Of a stretch of DNA of 6,134 nucleotides, positions 1 to 6,134 are shown piece after piece. The notes under the pieces are model-generated. The model was given only the letters and a program-made list of their open reading frames with translations. It made no database searches and was not told where the DNA came from. A program made the translations under genes and the position numbers. Source of the stretch: Muribaculaceae bacterium (GTDB taxonomy: Bacteria; Bacteroidota; Bacteroidia; Bacteroidales; Muribaculaceae); contig JAIDKP010000182.1 of NCBI GenBank assembly GCA_029051445.1, forward strand, positions 1-6,134, read 5' to 3'. Numbering within the stretch: position 1 is the first letter of the stretch; every line of letters begins with the position of its first letter.

Positions 1-10
1 TTTATAATAG

Positions 11-16
11 AGAGGA
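11..16 (+). promoter_or_regulatory. possible ribosome binding site for the 497-aa gene
   Basis: A purine run AGAGGA ends two bases before the ATG at 19-21. The sequence resembles a Shine-Dalgarno site but the spacing is shorter than usual, and Bacteroidales depend little on such sites. It gives modest support for starting the protein at 19. The reading frame also stays open upstream to base 1, so a start outside the window cannot be excluded. Confidence 0.3.
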
Positions 17-18
17 AT

Positions 19-1512
19 ATGACCGTTATTGATTTTTCGGTAGATACAGCCGACTGGTGGGATATCGATGGTATCCCTACTCTCAGGGCGGTATTCTCGC
101 TTGACGACATGCAGGAGAAGATCGCGATACTCGAGGAGGATCTTGACGATATCGCCGTGGAGCGTATGAAGTTTTTTATGTCGCGTCTGCTCCGGCCCGG
201 TATGCATCTTGAGCGTCGTGATTTTCGTTTTTCCGGTCGTGACCGTATGCCGCAGTGGCGCGACGATGTGGAGAACGGTCGTCTGCATTTCACCTATTTT
301 ATGAGTTCGGACCGCACTATGACCGATGCGGAGGTTCCGGTGCTGTGGTACTATGACCAGCTTTATGCCTGCACGATTGATCCACGCATGAAATTCTGCG
401 GCAACGGCGCGCATGTGGTCGACAGGGTGTCGATGATGATGAAGCTTGCCACGCCGTCGGGCAAAGTCTATCCGTATTTCCGTATCGAGGAGCCTGACAA
501 TAACGGCATGATGATCACGCACTGCACGTTCCGCCGCACAGCTGTCAGGCCTACGGTGAGGCTTTCAGGTCTTGCCCATGAACAAGGTCTCACGGTCTTT
601 CCTCCGATATTCGATACGATAGAGCGCGCATCGTGGGGCAACAGCCATTTCATCGCCTCATTCAACGGAACATCGGGCGTGGTGACTTCAACCGGTGGCT
701 TTTCCGATATTTTTCTTCGTCATCTGCCTCCGCTTCCTGTTGTCGACATGGACAAGTATAACCGGGATCTTGACACGTGGTTGGGCAGTCGGGAGATGCA
801 TGTGTATTATCGCGATACGGAAATGGCTGTACCTACCGACGGTGACGGTGAACTGCTTTATCAACCCGGCAGGTTTCTGCGGTCGGGCTTTTTTGTGGAT
901 GCCACCACATCGCTGGGGTGTCCGGCTCCGGGTGTGCGTACGCGCTATATGATTGTGTCGAACAGAGGTGTCAAGCTTCATGATGTGCCCGGTATCGCCG
1001 ACCAAAATCCGTCGCTTCTGATATGGGATCTGACGATATTTGACTATAACGCTGTTTTCTATGTGGTAGGGGAGTCTTTCTACAAGGGTGTGCGGCTTAT
1101 TGTGCTTCTGCATGTGCCGGCATCGCTTCCCGGTGTCGCCTGTGACAATATGACCCGAGATGCTCTTGAACGGTTTGACCGCAATTATCAGGATCTATGG
1201 CCGGAGGGGAGCCGCGCACGCCGTGTGGGCGAGCTGTCGGTTGCGGCGCAGGAGGCATTCATGGAGTCGATGGACCGGGAGGAGGTAAAACCTCTGTCGA
1301 TGAATGCCGACTGGCGTGAACGCACAAAGCAGCTGATCGGGATAGCCGGTAACCGTCTTGTAGGGCTTGATCCATATGAAGCTGAAACCGGCAACGAGAC
1401 AGTGGAGATTGTGCGCGGCATTCTTGATGCGGAAGGAGGACTTGACGATGTCTTGCCTGATTTTGAGCTTGCATCCCGTCCGTCGCCGCTTTATCGTGGT
1501 GGACCGGAATGA
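19..1512 (+). CDS. conserved-looking protein of unknown function, 497 aa, coupled to a glycosyltransferase
   Basis: I do not recognise this protein. It is an intact frame of 497 residues with no signal peptide and no convincing membrane helix, so a soluble cytoplasmic protein is inferred. The N-terminal part has an acidic, probably helical stretch (about 28-57, with LDDMQEK and EEDLDD). The middle, about 85-370, alternates short hydrophobic and polar runs and looks rich in beta strands, with many aromatic residues (for example WYYDQLY at 110-116 and FDYNAVFYVV at 341-350). The C-terminal part, about 378-475, looks helical and charged, and the last 15 or so residues look disordered. Cysteines lie at 118, 127, 169, 301 and 375, not in a metal-binding pattern. 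Its stop overlaps the start of the downstream GT4 gene (ATGA at 1509-1512), so the two are probably made together, which suggests but does not prove a role in glycan assembly. The ATG at 19 was chosen because of the AGAGGA before it and the AT-rich sequence preceding it. The frame is open to base 1, so the true start may lie upstream. It is very likely a real gene; its function is open. Confidence 0.88.
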   Translation: MTVIDFSVDTADWWDIDGIPTLRAVFSLDDMQEKIAILEEDLDDIAVERMKFFMSRLLRPGMHLERRDFRFSGRDRMPQWRDDVENGRLHFTYFMSSDRTMTDAEVPVLWYYDQLYACTIDPRMKFCGNGAHVVDRVSMMMKLATPSGKVYPYFRIEEPDNNGMMITHCTFRRTAVRPTVRLSGLAHEQGLTVFPPIFDTIERASWGNSHFIASFNGTSGVVTSTGGFSDIFLRHLPPLPVVDMDKYNRDLDTWLGSREMHVYYRDTEMAVPTDGDGELLYQPGRFLRSGFFVDATTSLGCPAPGVRTRYMIVSNRGVKLHDVPGIADQNPSLLIWDLTIFDYNAVFYVVGESFYKGVRLIVLLHVPASLPGVACDNMTRDALERFDRNYQDLWPEGSRARRVGELSVAAQEAFMESMDREEVKPLSMNADWRERTKQLIGIAGNRLVGLDPYEAETGNETVEIVRGILDAEGGLDDVLPDFELASRPSPLYRGGPE

Positions 1513-2618
1513 TGGCACCGTCCAAAGGGATACTTATAGTTGTCGCCTCGCTCACGGGTGGAGGAGCCGAGAGAGTTGCCGCAGTGTGGGCCGACGGTCT
1601 GGCTGAATCGGGACACAGGGTAACGGTGCTGACCGATCTGTCGCAGCCTGTGACCTTTATGCCGTCGCATCGGGTGAGGCCTGTGTCGTTCGGGCTGACT
1701 CCAAGACCGGCCGGCAGGGGATTGCGTTTCGCTTCGTGGGCCGTGGTCTCAAGATTTCGTGCCGCCATGGCGTTATGGCGTATTCTGAGGGATGAGAGGA
1801 TTGATGTGATTGTCGACGTAGGTCATCAGTATGGTGCCGAGGTGCTTGCGATAGGACGGCTAAAGGGTGTGAAGCTGTTGCAGACAGATCATAACGCGTG
1901 CACGCGTCCGGCCGATATGCCTATGAGGTTGCGGGAACGATGGCGCAAGTTTGTGCAGGCGAGGTTTTATGACGCAGTGACGGTGCTTACGGAACCCGAC
2001 CGCAGGGAAATGTCGCGGATAGGGGTGAAAAATGCCGTGGTACTGCACAATCCGCTGATATTTGAAAGATATGCGGGGGAGGGATTGCGTGAGAAGGTTG
2101 TGGTTGCTGTCGCCAGGCCCGGAGCTTTGCGGATCAAAGGTGTCGATGTTCTGCTTGAGGCGTGGCGTGGTGTTTCGGAAAGGCATCGCGACTGGCGGCT
2201 GCGTATAGTGGGAGTGTCGCCGGCCGATGTCGGTGAGTACGACGGAGTGGAGACGGTGCCGTTCAGAGGTGATATTGCAGCCGAGTACCGGCGGGCTGAA
2301 ATATTTGTGATGCCGTCGCGGTGTGAAGGGTGGGGGCTTGCGGCAGTCGAATCGATGTCGCAGGGATGTGCGGCCATAATTTGCGATTTTGAGGGGCGTC
2401 AGCGCGAATATGTCTCCGATGGGGTGAACGGGCTGGTTTGCCGCTCCGGTGATGCGGGGGGGCTTGAAAATGCAATTGAGAGGGTAATCAGCGACGACGG
2501 TCTGCGACGGCGGCTACAACTTGCCGCGCCGGATGGGCTTGAAAGATTTGCTCCGGCTCTTGTGGCGCGTAGGCTCGAGAAGATCATCTACGGGGTCTGT
2601 GGTGACAGCGAGTCGTAG
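1509..2618 (+). CDS. GT4-family (GT-B fold) glycosyltransferase
   Basis: This is a cytoplasmic glycosyltransferase predicted to move a sugar from a nucleotide-sugar donor to a growing lipid-linked glycan; donor and acceptor cannot be read from the sequence. At 369 residues it has the usual length for a GT-B enzyme of the GT4 family. The N-terminal Rossmann half carries the GGGAERV loop (residues 17-23), typical of this group, and a TDHNA segment (126-130). The C-terminal half carries the donor site: R203 and K210 in an ARPGALRIKG segment, then the EX7E motif E273/E281 (EGWGLAAVE), followed by DGVNGLV (304-310). The Arg-Lys spacing is two residues longer than the common R-x4-K. There are two adjacent ATG codons, at 1509 and 1512. 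The first gives a 4-base ATGA overlap with the upstream gene and the second a 1-base overlap; either fits translational coupling. The 3' end overlaps the convergent glycosyltransferase gene by 31 bases. The family call is firm, the substrate unknown. Confidence 0.92.
   Translation: MMAPSKGILIVVASLTGGGAERVAAVWADGLAESGHRVTVLTDLSQPVTFMPSHRVRPVSFGLTPRPAGRGLRFASWAVVSRFRAAMALWRILRDERIDVIVDVGHQYGAEVLAIGRLKGVKLLQTDHNACTRPADMPMRLRERWRKFVQARFYDAVTVLTEPDRREMSRIGVKNAVVLHNPLIFERYAGEGLREKVVVAVARPGALRIKGVDVLLEAWRGVSERHRDWRLRIVGVSPADVGEYDGVETVPFRGDIAAEYRRAEIFVMPSRCEGWGLAAVESMSQGCAAIICDFEGRQREYVSDGVNGLVCRSGDAGGLENAIERVISDDGLRRRLQLAAPDGLERFAPALVARRLEKIIYGVCGDSES
2588..2618. other. tail-to-tail overlap of two convergent glycosyltransferase genes
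   Basis: The plus-strand gene ends with TAG at 2616-2618, and the minus-strand gene ends with TAG read from 2590 to 2588. These 31 bases therefore encode the last residues of both proteins, plus-strand YGVCGDSES and minus-strand SLSPQTP with the codons before it. Both tails lie beyond the conserved catalytic parts and are unlikely to be important for activity. Confidence 0.9.
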
Positions 2619-3667
2619 ATAGCCGATGTGGCTTCGGCTATGTTCTCCCAGTCGTAGGCCGACATGTCGTAGCTGACCTGACTGCGCGGAGTGCTGAAAA
2701 ATGAAGTAAGCCGATCGGCCAGTGCGACAGCATCGCCGGGTGTAAAATAAGCATCGCCGGTGAGTTCGGGAATGTGGTTGGCCGGAATGTCGGAGGCTAT
2801 CACCGGGATGTTGTGGCTCATGGCTTCGAGCAGTGCAATAGGCAGCCCCTCGTGTGTCGAGGGTATCACAAACAGCGAGGCACCGGCAAAGAGCCTCGCC
2901 AAAGGCTCGCCCGAAATGAAGCCGGGCATCGACACTCCGGCATCCTTCCCGAGTTTCCGAAGGTAGCGCGAATAGTGGGAAGGGAAATCGGCATCTCCGG
3001 CAATGACCAGCTCTATGCCTCTGTCCCTGAGCTGTGAAATGCGATAGGCTTCGATGAGTGTGTGGAACCCTTTTTCTTCGACAAAACGCCCGAGTGCAAA
3101 TATATAAGTCTTTGTACCGGTTGTTTCTATCGGAGCCGGAGTGTTTGCTCCGTTGGGGATATAGGTGACTTTGGCGGCTGATCTATAGCGCGATACAAGC
3201 CGGTCGGCGATGTGTGGCGACACGGCGATTACTTTATGGGCATACCGCATGGCTACGCGTTCGCCAAGCCGGAGCATGAGTCGTGGGAAACGCCCCCATT
3301 TCGCACGCTCGTAGTCTAAGCCGTGGTGTGTGACGAGAACTTTCATGCCGAGTATGCGTGCAATCGGCGTGAGAAGCGCGGGGCCGATGGCATGGATATG
3401 GAGAATGTCGGCGTGATCGCGTTTTGCCGCCATGACACAGCTGAAAGTGTGGAGTATCGCTTCAAGATTTCTGCTACGAGGCACGCTGAAAGTTCTCAGC
3501 GTCACGCCACGATAGCTACTTCCGGTAAAGGTCATGTAGGGGCGGCGGCATCCGACGGTTATCTCGTGGCCGCGTGTGGCAAGGCGCTGCAACAACTGCT
3601 CGCAATGTGTCTCGACTCCGCCCATGATCCCGGGAATCCCTCTTGTGCCTGTAACCCATATTCTCAT
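2588..3667 (-). CDS. GT4-family glycosyltransferase, rhamnosyltransferase-like N-terminus (DUF1972-like)
   Basis: This is a second cytoplasmic GT-B enzyme, predicted to add one sugar to a lipid-linked repeat unit. The protein has 359 residues and begins almost at once with TGTRGIPG (6-13) and GGVET (16-20). This N-terminal signature is known from the DUF1972 / rhamnosyltransferase-type group, so rhamnose is a reasonable but unproven donor sugar. LHIHAIGP (89-96) and VTHHGLDYERAKWG (112-125) belong to the acceptor-side half. IPNG (170-173), GRFVEEKG (193-200, with R194 and K199) and the EX7E motif E273/E281 (EGLPIALLE) form the donor half. The start is well supported because the fold begins directly after it and because it shares ATGA (3664-3667) with the stop of the polymerase gene, implying translational coupling. 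It is the last gene of the minus-strand unit in this window, and its final 31 bases are also coding on the other strand. Confidence 0.93.
   Translation of the reverse strand: MRIWVTGTRGIPGIMGGVETHCEQLLQRLATRGHEITVGCRRPYMTFTGSSYRGVTLRTFSVPRSRNLEAILHTFSCVMAAKRDHADILHIHAIGPALLTPIARILGMKVLVTHHGLDYERAKWGRFPRLMLRLGERVAMRYAHKVIAVSPHIADRLVSRYRSAAKVTYIPNGANTPAPIETTGTKTYIFALGRFVEEKGFHTLIEAYRISQLRDRGIELVIAGDADFPSHYSRYLRKLGKDAGVSMPGFISGEPLARLFAGASLFVIPSTHEGLPIALLEAMSHNIPVIASDIPANHIPELTGDAYFTPGDAVALADRLTSFFSTPRSQVSYDMSAYDWENIAEATSAIYDSLSPQTP
2619..2641 (+). terminator. candidate hairpin at the end of the plus-strand unit
   Basis: A perfect 8-bp inverted repeat (ATAGCCGA at 2619-2626 and TCGGCTAT at 2634-2641) with a 7-base loop begins directly after the TAG stop of the plus-strand glycosyltransferase. 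The position suits an intrinsic terminator, or a stem protecting the 3' end of the mRNA. However, no run of T follows on the plus strand (GTTCTCCC comes next) and none follows in the opposite direction, so strong termination is doubtful. The repeat also lies within the coding sequence of the minus-strand gene, where it encodes the Ala-Glu-Ala-Thr-Ser-Ala region near the C-terminus, so it may be a chance product of those codons. Confidence 0.35.
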
Positions 3668-5079
3668 GGCTGAACTGATTGATCCTTACCTCCAAGCAGG
3701 GTTATTGACAACGCGAATGCAACCCAGAGCGATGCCGGGAAAATAAAACCTATGAATCCGCCGAGTCCCGATACACTGACTCCGGCTATTACGGCAATAT
3801 ACAGCGATGAGAGGCGGTAGGAGCGTATAAAATAGTATATAACAAGGAAGAATGCAGACTGGATGATGAGTCCGATCACACCTATCTGGAGTATCGTCTG
3901 CAGTTGGGTGACTTCAACGACTGTGGGCATCTCGAGAGAGTTTTCGGCCGACTGATCATGATAAAATTCGTTCTGATAGAGCAGGGAGGTGTTGAGTGCC
4001 GACTGTGACGGGTGGATAAATCCGAAGCCGGTAAGAACCCGTTGCTGCTCATACAGGAGCAGGAATTTCGGAATTGCCTGTGCCATGCGTCCGGACCCGA
4101 AGTCGGCTATGGCTGTAACATCGTTGTCCCGGATTGCTTCTCTGGCATCGACAAACTGATCGACAGTCGAGGCGACACGCATGAATGACCCTGTCGAGGA
4201 GTCGATATAATATAGCGCGATAAATGCCACTATGCCGGGAAGGATGTAGCGGCGCAGGCTCGTGCGGCTCGAGAGGCCGATGAGAGACACAACCGCTATG
4301 CCGGCAAGAAAAGTCATTGTGCGGCATGCGATGGCACCTGCAAGGATAACCAGCCACCATTTAGGTTGCAGCCTGTAGCGCGTCGCCGCGATCCATGCTC
4401 CTATTGTCCAGATGAACAGGCCCGCAGGCCATTTTCGGGGGAAATAGGTTGTGAACGGTGCCCAGAAAAGGTCATTCCAGACAGAATTGTGCGGTGTGCC
4501 GCCGGCGGTGGGTGTGCACGGAACGAGCACATCGCCGCAAAGAATGAAGCCGTCGATGAAATAAAACGCCGCCAATGCTATCGAGTAGAGCACGACATAG
4601 CGCATGATGAGGTCAATGTCGGGCCGTCGTTTCCGGAAGAGTATGAGCGGGACGGTGAAGGCGATGACGAGAAAATAATAGCGCATCAGGCGTATCTGGA
4701 CAGTCATGGGCTCGTCGCTGGTCATAGCTATGATGATAACCGCAACAATGAATGCCGCCGTGGCTGCAAGAATGCGCATGACATCGCGGGAGTAGCGGAA
4801 TGCCGCTGCCGCCACCGCTCCGCCAAGCAACATGACGTCGCACCACTTGAAGGGGAATGCCGCTTCGGTGTACATGCCCGACACGGTGGCAAGGATAAAG
4901 AGCTGTACGGTGAATTCCTCCCGGCACCTGAAAAAACGGTCGGCAAGAATGAAAAACGCGATCGGATATCCCGGGTAGAACTGTAGGCCGATCATCGCAA
5001 GTGAGAGAAGCCATGCAATGCTCCACCCCCACTCGGCAGCGGAGGCATGAAAGTCGATTCTTTCATGTGGCGCGTTCAT
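3664..5079 (-). CDS. Wzy/O-antigen-polymerase-like membrane protein
   Basis: This is a 471-residue integral inner-membrane protein, predicted to join lipid-linked repeat units into a polysaccharide on the periplasmic side. There are about 12 hydrophobic segments, near residues 20-35, 38-48, 57-73, 80-94, 103-119, 132-148, 160-178, 217-233, 242-268, 278-292, 395-418, 424-442 and 445-463, a few of which may be half-helices. Between roughly 293 and 394 lies the single large hydrophilic loop typical of Wzy and WaaL proteins. It contains GSGR (328-331) and LTGFGF (349-354), matching the GSGR ... GxGF pattern often seen in O-antigen polymerases and ligases. An earlier loop (about 179-216) holds C181 and C188. 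The gene overlaps both neighbours by ATGA, at its start with the chain-length gene (5076-5079) and at its stop with the glycosyltransferase gene (3664-3667). Next to a chain-length determinant, polymerase is a likelier role than ligase, but primary sequence in this family separates the two poorly. Confidence 0.85.
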   Translation of the reverse strand: MNAPHERIDFHASAAEWGWSIAWLLSLAMIGLQFYPGYPIAFFILADRFFRCREEFTVQLFILATVSGMYTEAAFPFKWCDVMLLGGAVAAAAFRYSRDVMRILAATAAFIVAVIIIAMTSDEPMTVQIRLMRYYFLVIAFTVPLILFRKRRPDIDLIMRYVVLYSIALAAFYFIDGFILCGDVLVPCTPTAGGTPHNSVWNDLFWAPFTTYFPRKWPAGLFIWTIGAWIAATRYRLQPKWWLVILAGAIACRTMTFLAGIAVVSLIGLSSRTSLRRYILPGIVAFIALYYIDSSTGSFMRVASTVDQFVDAREAIRDNDVTAIADFGSGRMAQAIPKFLLLYEQQRVLTGFGFIHPSQSALNTSLLYQNEFYHDQSAENSLEMPTVVEVTQLQTILQIGVIGLIIQSAFFLVIYYFIRSYRLSSLYIAVIAGVSVSGLGGFIGFIFPASLWVAFALSITLLGGKDQSVQP

Positions 5080-6134
5080 CGTGCCGGCTCAGTCTCTTTT
5101 GACGAGGATATGACGGACGAGAAGTACCATTTGAATGGCATGGCAAGCAGGCCAATGACCAGTGCGGCCGCGAGCACTGTCGCCGGGGAGCTCTCGGTGT
5201 CGAGCGTTAGTAGATACGGCTCGTCGACTATCTCGCCGCGCCCCATGGTGTTGACCATGTTCAGACTCGTCTCCTCGCGCTGTTCAAGGAGGAATATCAT
5301 GAGCTGCTCCTGTACGGTCTGCCGGCGCATTATGTCGCGGTAGGTGCGTTCCTGCGAAGGGACTGCATCGAGGCGTGCCTGCGACGAACGATTTTTGACA
5401 GACAGTCTCTCAACAGCCACACGCGCGTTTTCGACAGATCGCTCTACTGATTTTTTTACCGCATCACGCATCCCGTCGATCTGACGGTTGAGGCGTTCGA
5501 GAGCCGGGTTGCCCGGACGGGCGCTTTTCTCAAGGCTGATGCGCTGCATGATGAGTTCGTTGTAGGCCGCTACGGCTTCCGACTCGCTTTCGCCGAGACC
5601 AAGCACCGGGATGAAATCGTAGGAGTTGGCCGGATTGTCGATGAACTCTTTGGTAAGTTGCAGGACACGCGCGTTTGTCTCGGCCTTGAGCAGCTCCTGA
5701 TCTATGACAGCCCGCTCTCCGAGCATGTACTCAGCTTCGGCCTTTAGGTCGGATAGGCGGTTGTGTTTTTTGAAACTCTCGATACCCTGCTCGCTTTCCG
5801 ACAATTCGCCTGTGAGGCGTGCAAGCCGGTCGTCGATGAAGCGCAGAGTCTGATTGTCGCGCAGTCTCTTTGCTTCTATGCCACGCCGGTTGTACTCGTC
5901 GATGAGTGTCTGAAGCATTGCTGTCGCAAGTTCACGGTTGTCGCACTCATAGGAGAGTGAGACAACATCGGCAAGTTTGCTCGGGATGTCGACAGTAAGT
6001 TTTCCGGCAAGCTCTTCGGCCGCCCGCGAGTATCCGGTGGTGCGTATGGTCATTTTCAGCGACCGGTCATGCGGCATTGAGTCGGTCGGCTGAAAGGTGA
6101 ATGCTCCATAGGGGGTGTCCAGGGTGAGAGGGAG
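5076..6134 (-). CDS. Wzz/GumC-like polysaccharide chain-length determinant, 5' end outside window
   Basis: This inner-membrane polysaccharide co-polymerase is predicted to control polymer length and to couple polymerisation to export. The frame is open to the right edge, giving 352 visible residues. The first methionine, at 6077, is internal, because the preceding 19 codons already show family sequence (TPYG-x-F at visible residues 7-12). The N-terminal membrane helix is therefore missing. What remains is a periplasmic domain with long charged helices likely to form coiled coils (about 80-150 and 210-255, including RFIDDRLARL and the NP turn near 209-210). It is followed by the conserved block P..ER.Y..I.R.Q.V.E.L..FLL..REE (about 259-289) and a C-terminal membrane helix (about 318-334). 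The protein ends about 18 residues later, so it lacks the C-terminal tyrosine-kinase domain often fused in Bacteroidetes homologues. Its stop overlaps the polymerase start (ATGA, 5076-5079). The promoter lies beyond the window. Confidence 0.92.
   Translation of the reverse strand, partial: LPLTLDTPYGAFTFQPTDSMPHDRSLKMTIRTTGYSRAAEELAGKLTVDIPSKLADVVSLSYECDNRELATAMLQTLIDEYNRRGIEAKRLRDNQTLRFIDDRLARLTGELSESEQGIESFKKHNRLSDLKAEAEYMLGERAVIDQELLKAETNARVLQLTKEFIDNPANSYDFIPVLGLGESESEAVAAYNELIMQRISLEKSARPGNPALERLNRQIDGMRDAVKKSVERSVENARVAVERLSVKNRSSQARLDAVPSQERTYRDIMRRQTVQEQLMIFLLEQREETSLNMVNTMGRGEIVDEPYLLTLDTESSPATVLAAALVIGLLAMPFKWYFSSVISSSKETEPAR

Noticed and set aside
3..8. TATAAT hexamer just upstream of the first gene
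   Set aside because: It is only about ten bases from the ATG, leaving almost no leader, and the Bacteroidetes housekeeping sigma factor uses a different element (TAnnTTTG). There is too little upstream sequence to assess a promoter.
5..10. Tandem stop codons TAA TAG that could end an upstream gene
   Set aside because: Only a few bases precede them, so no coding sequence can be shown.
394..411. FCGNGA motif (residues 126-131 of the unknown protein) resembling the active-site MCGNG of diaminopimelate epimerase
   Set aside because: The resemblance is limited to these few residues. The second catalytic cysteine motif and the paired-domain pattern of the epimerase are not visible elsewhere in the protein.
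1259..1768. 169-codon open frame antisense across the junction of the unknown gene and the plus-strand glycosyltransferase
   Set aside because: Low-complexity Pro/Ser/Thr/Ala/His product without motifs, lying opposite two better-supported genes.
2729..2760. Direct repeat of AGCATCGCCGG at 2729-2739 and 2750-2760
   Set aside because: The copies are 21 bases apart in the same reading frame and encode the two GDA turns of a TGDAYFTPGDAV stretch, which is normal for GT4 C-terminal domains.
3323..3673. 116-codon open frame antisense to the N-terminal half of the minus-strand glycosyltransferase
   Set aside because: No recognisable features; the other strand encodes a textbook GT-B N-terminal domain.
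4366..4986. 206-codon open frame antisense to the polymerase gene
   Set aside because: Its product is a charged, His/Cys/Arg-rich composition with no recognisable motif, as expected from the complement of a membrane-protein gene. The opposite strand holds a clear polymerase.
1..6134. Search by eye for CRISPR arrays, tRNA/rRNA genes, insertion-sequence ends and riboswitches
   Set aside because: No spaced repeat series, cloverleaf, transposase motif or long non-coding stretch was seen. Genes cover essentially the whole window.

Overview
The window looks like part of a surface or exopolysaccharide biosynthesis locus from a bacterium of the order Bacteroidales. The basis is the style of the chain-length determinant (a TPYG-x-F start of the visible region, a YNRR/FIDDRL coiled coil, and a P..ER.Y..I.R.Q.V.E.L..FLL..REE block), which I know best from Bacteroidetes capsule/EPS loci, together with weak Shine-Dalgarno sites. 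Three 60-base lines counted by hand gave 52, 53 and 65 percent GC. That is high for Bacteroides itself and would suit a GC-richer relative such as Muribaculaceae; this last step is inference, and no genus can be fixed.

Layout: the DNA is almost entirely coding, with five genes in two head-on transcription units. On the plus strand, a 497-residue protein of unknown function (19-1512) is joined by an ATGA overlap to a GT4-type glycosyltransferase (1509-2618). On the minus strand, reading from the right edge, come a Wzz/GumC-like chain-length determinant whose N-terminus lies outside the window (5076-6134), a Wzy/O-antigen-ligase-like membrane polymerase (3664-5079) and a second GT4-type glycosyltransferase with a rhamnosyltransferase-like N-terminus (2588-3667). 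These three are also joined by ATGA overlaps. The two units meet tail to tail and their coding regions overlap by 31 bases (2588-2618). A perfect 8-bp inverted repeat starts one base after the plus-strand stop codon.

How the genes fit together: the two cytoplasmic glycosyltransferases would add sugars to a lipid-linked repeat unit. The polymerase would join the flipped units on the periplasmic side, and the chain-length protein would set polymer length. The initiating phosphoglycosyltransferase, flippase, export pore and any kinase are not in the window. No insertion sequence, tRNA, rRNA or CRISPR array was seen, and there is no intergenic stretch above about 20 bases.

Most of this is a recognisable polysaccharide locus. 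The parts worth a second look are the unrecognised 497-residue protein, the overlapping gene ends with their hairpin, and the chain-length protein that ends without a kinase domain. I found no convincing evidence of a wholly new system.
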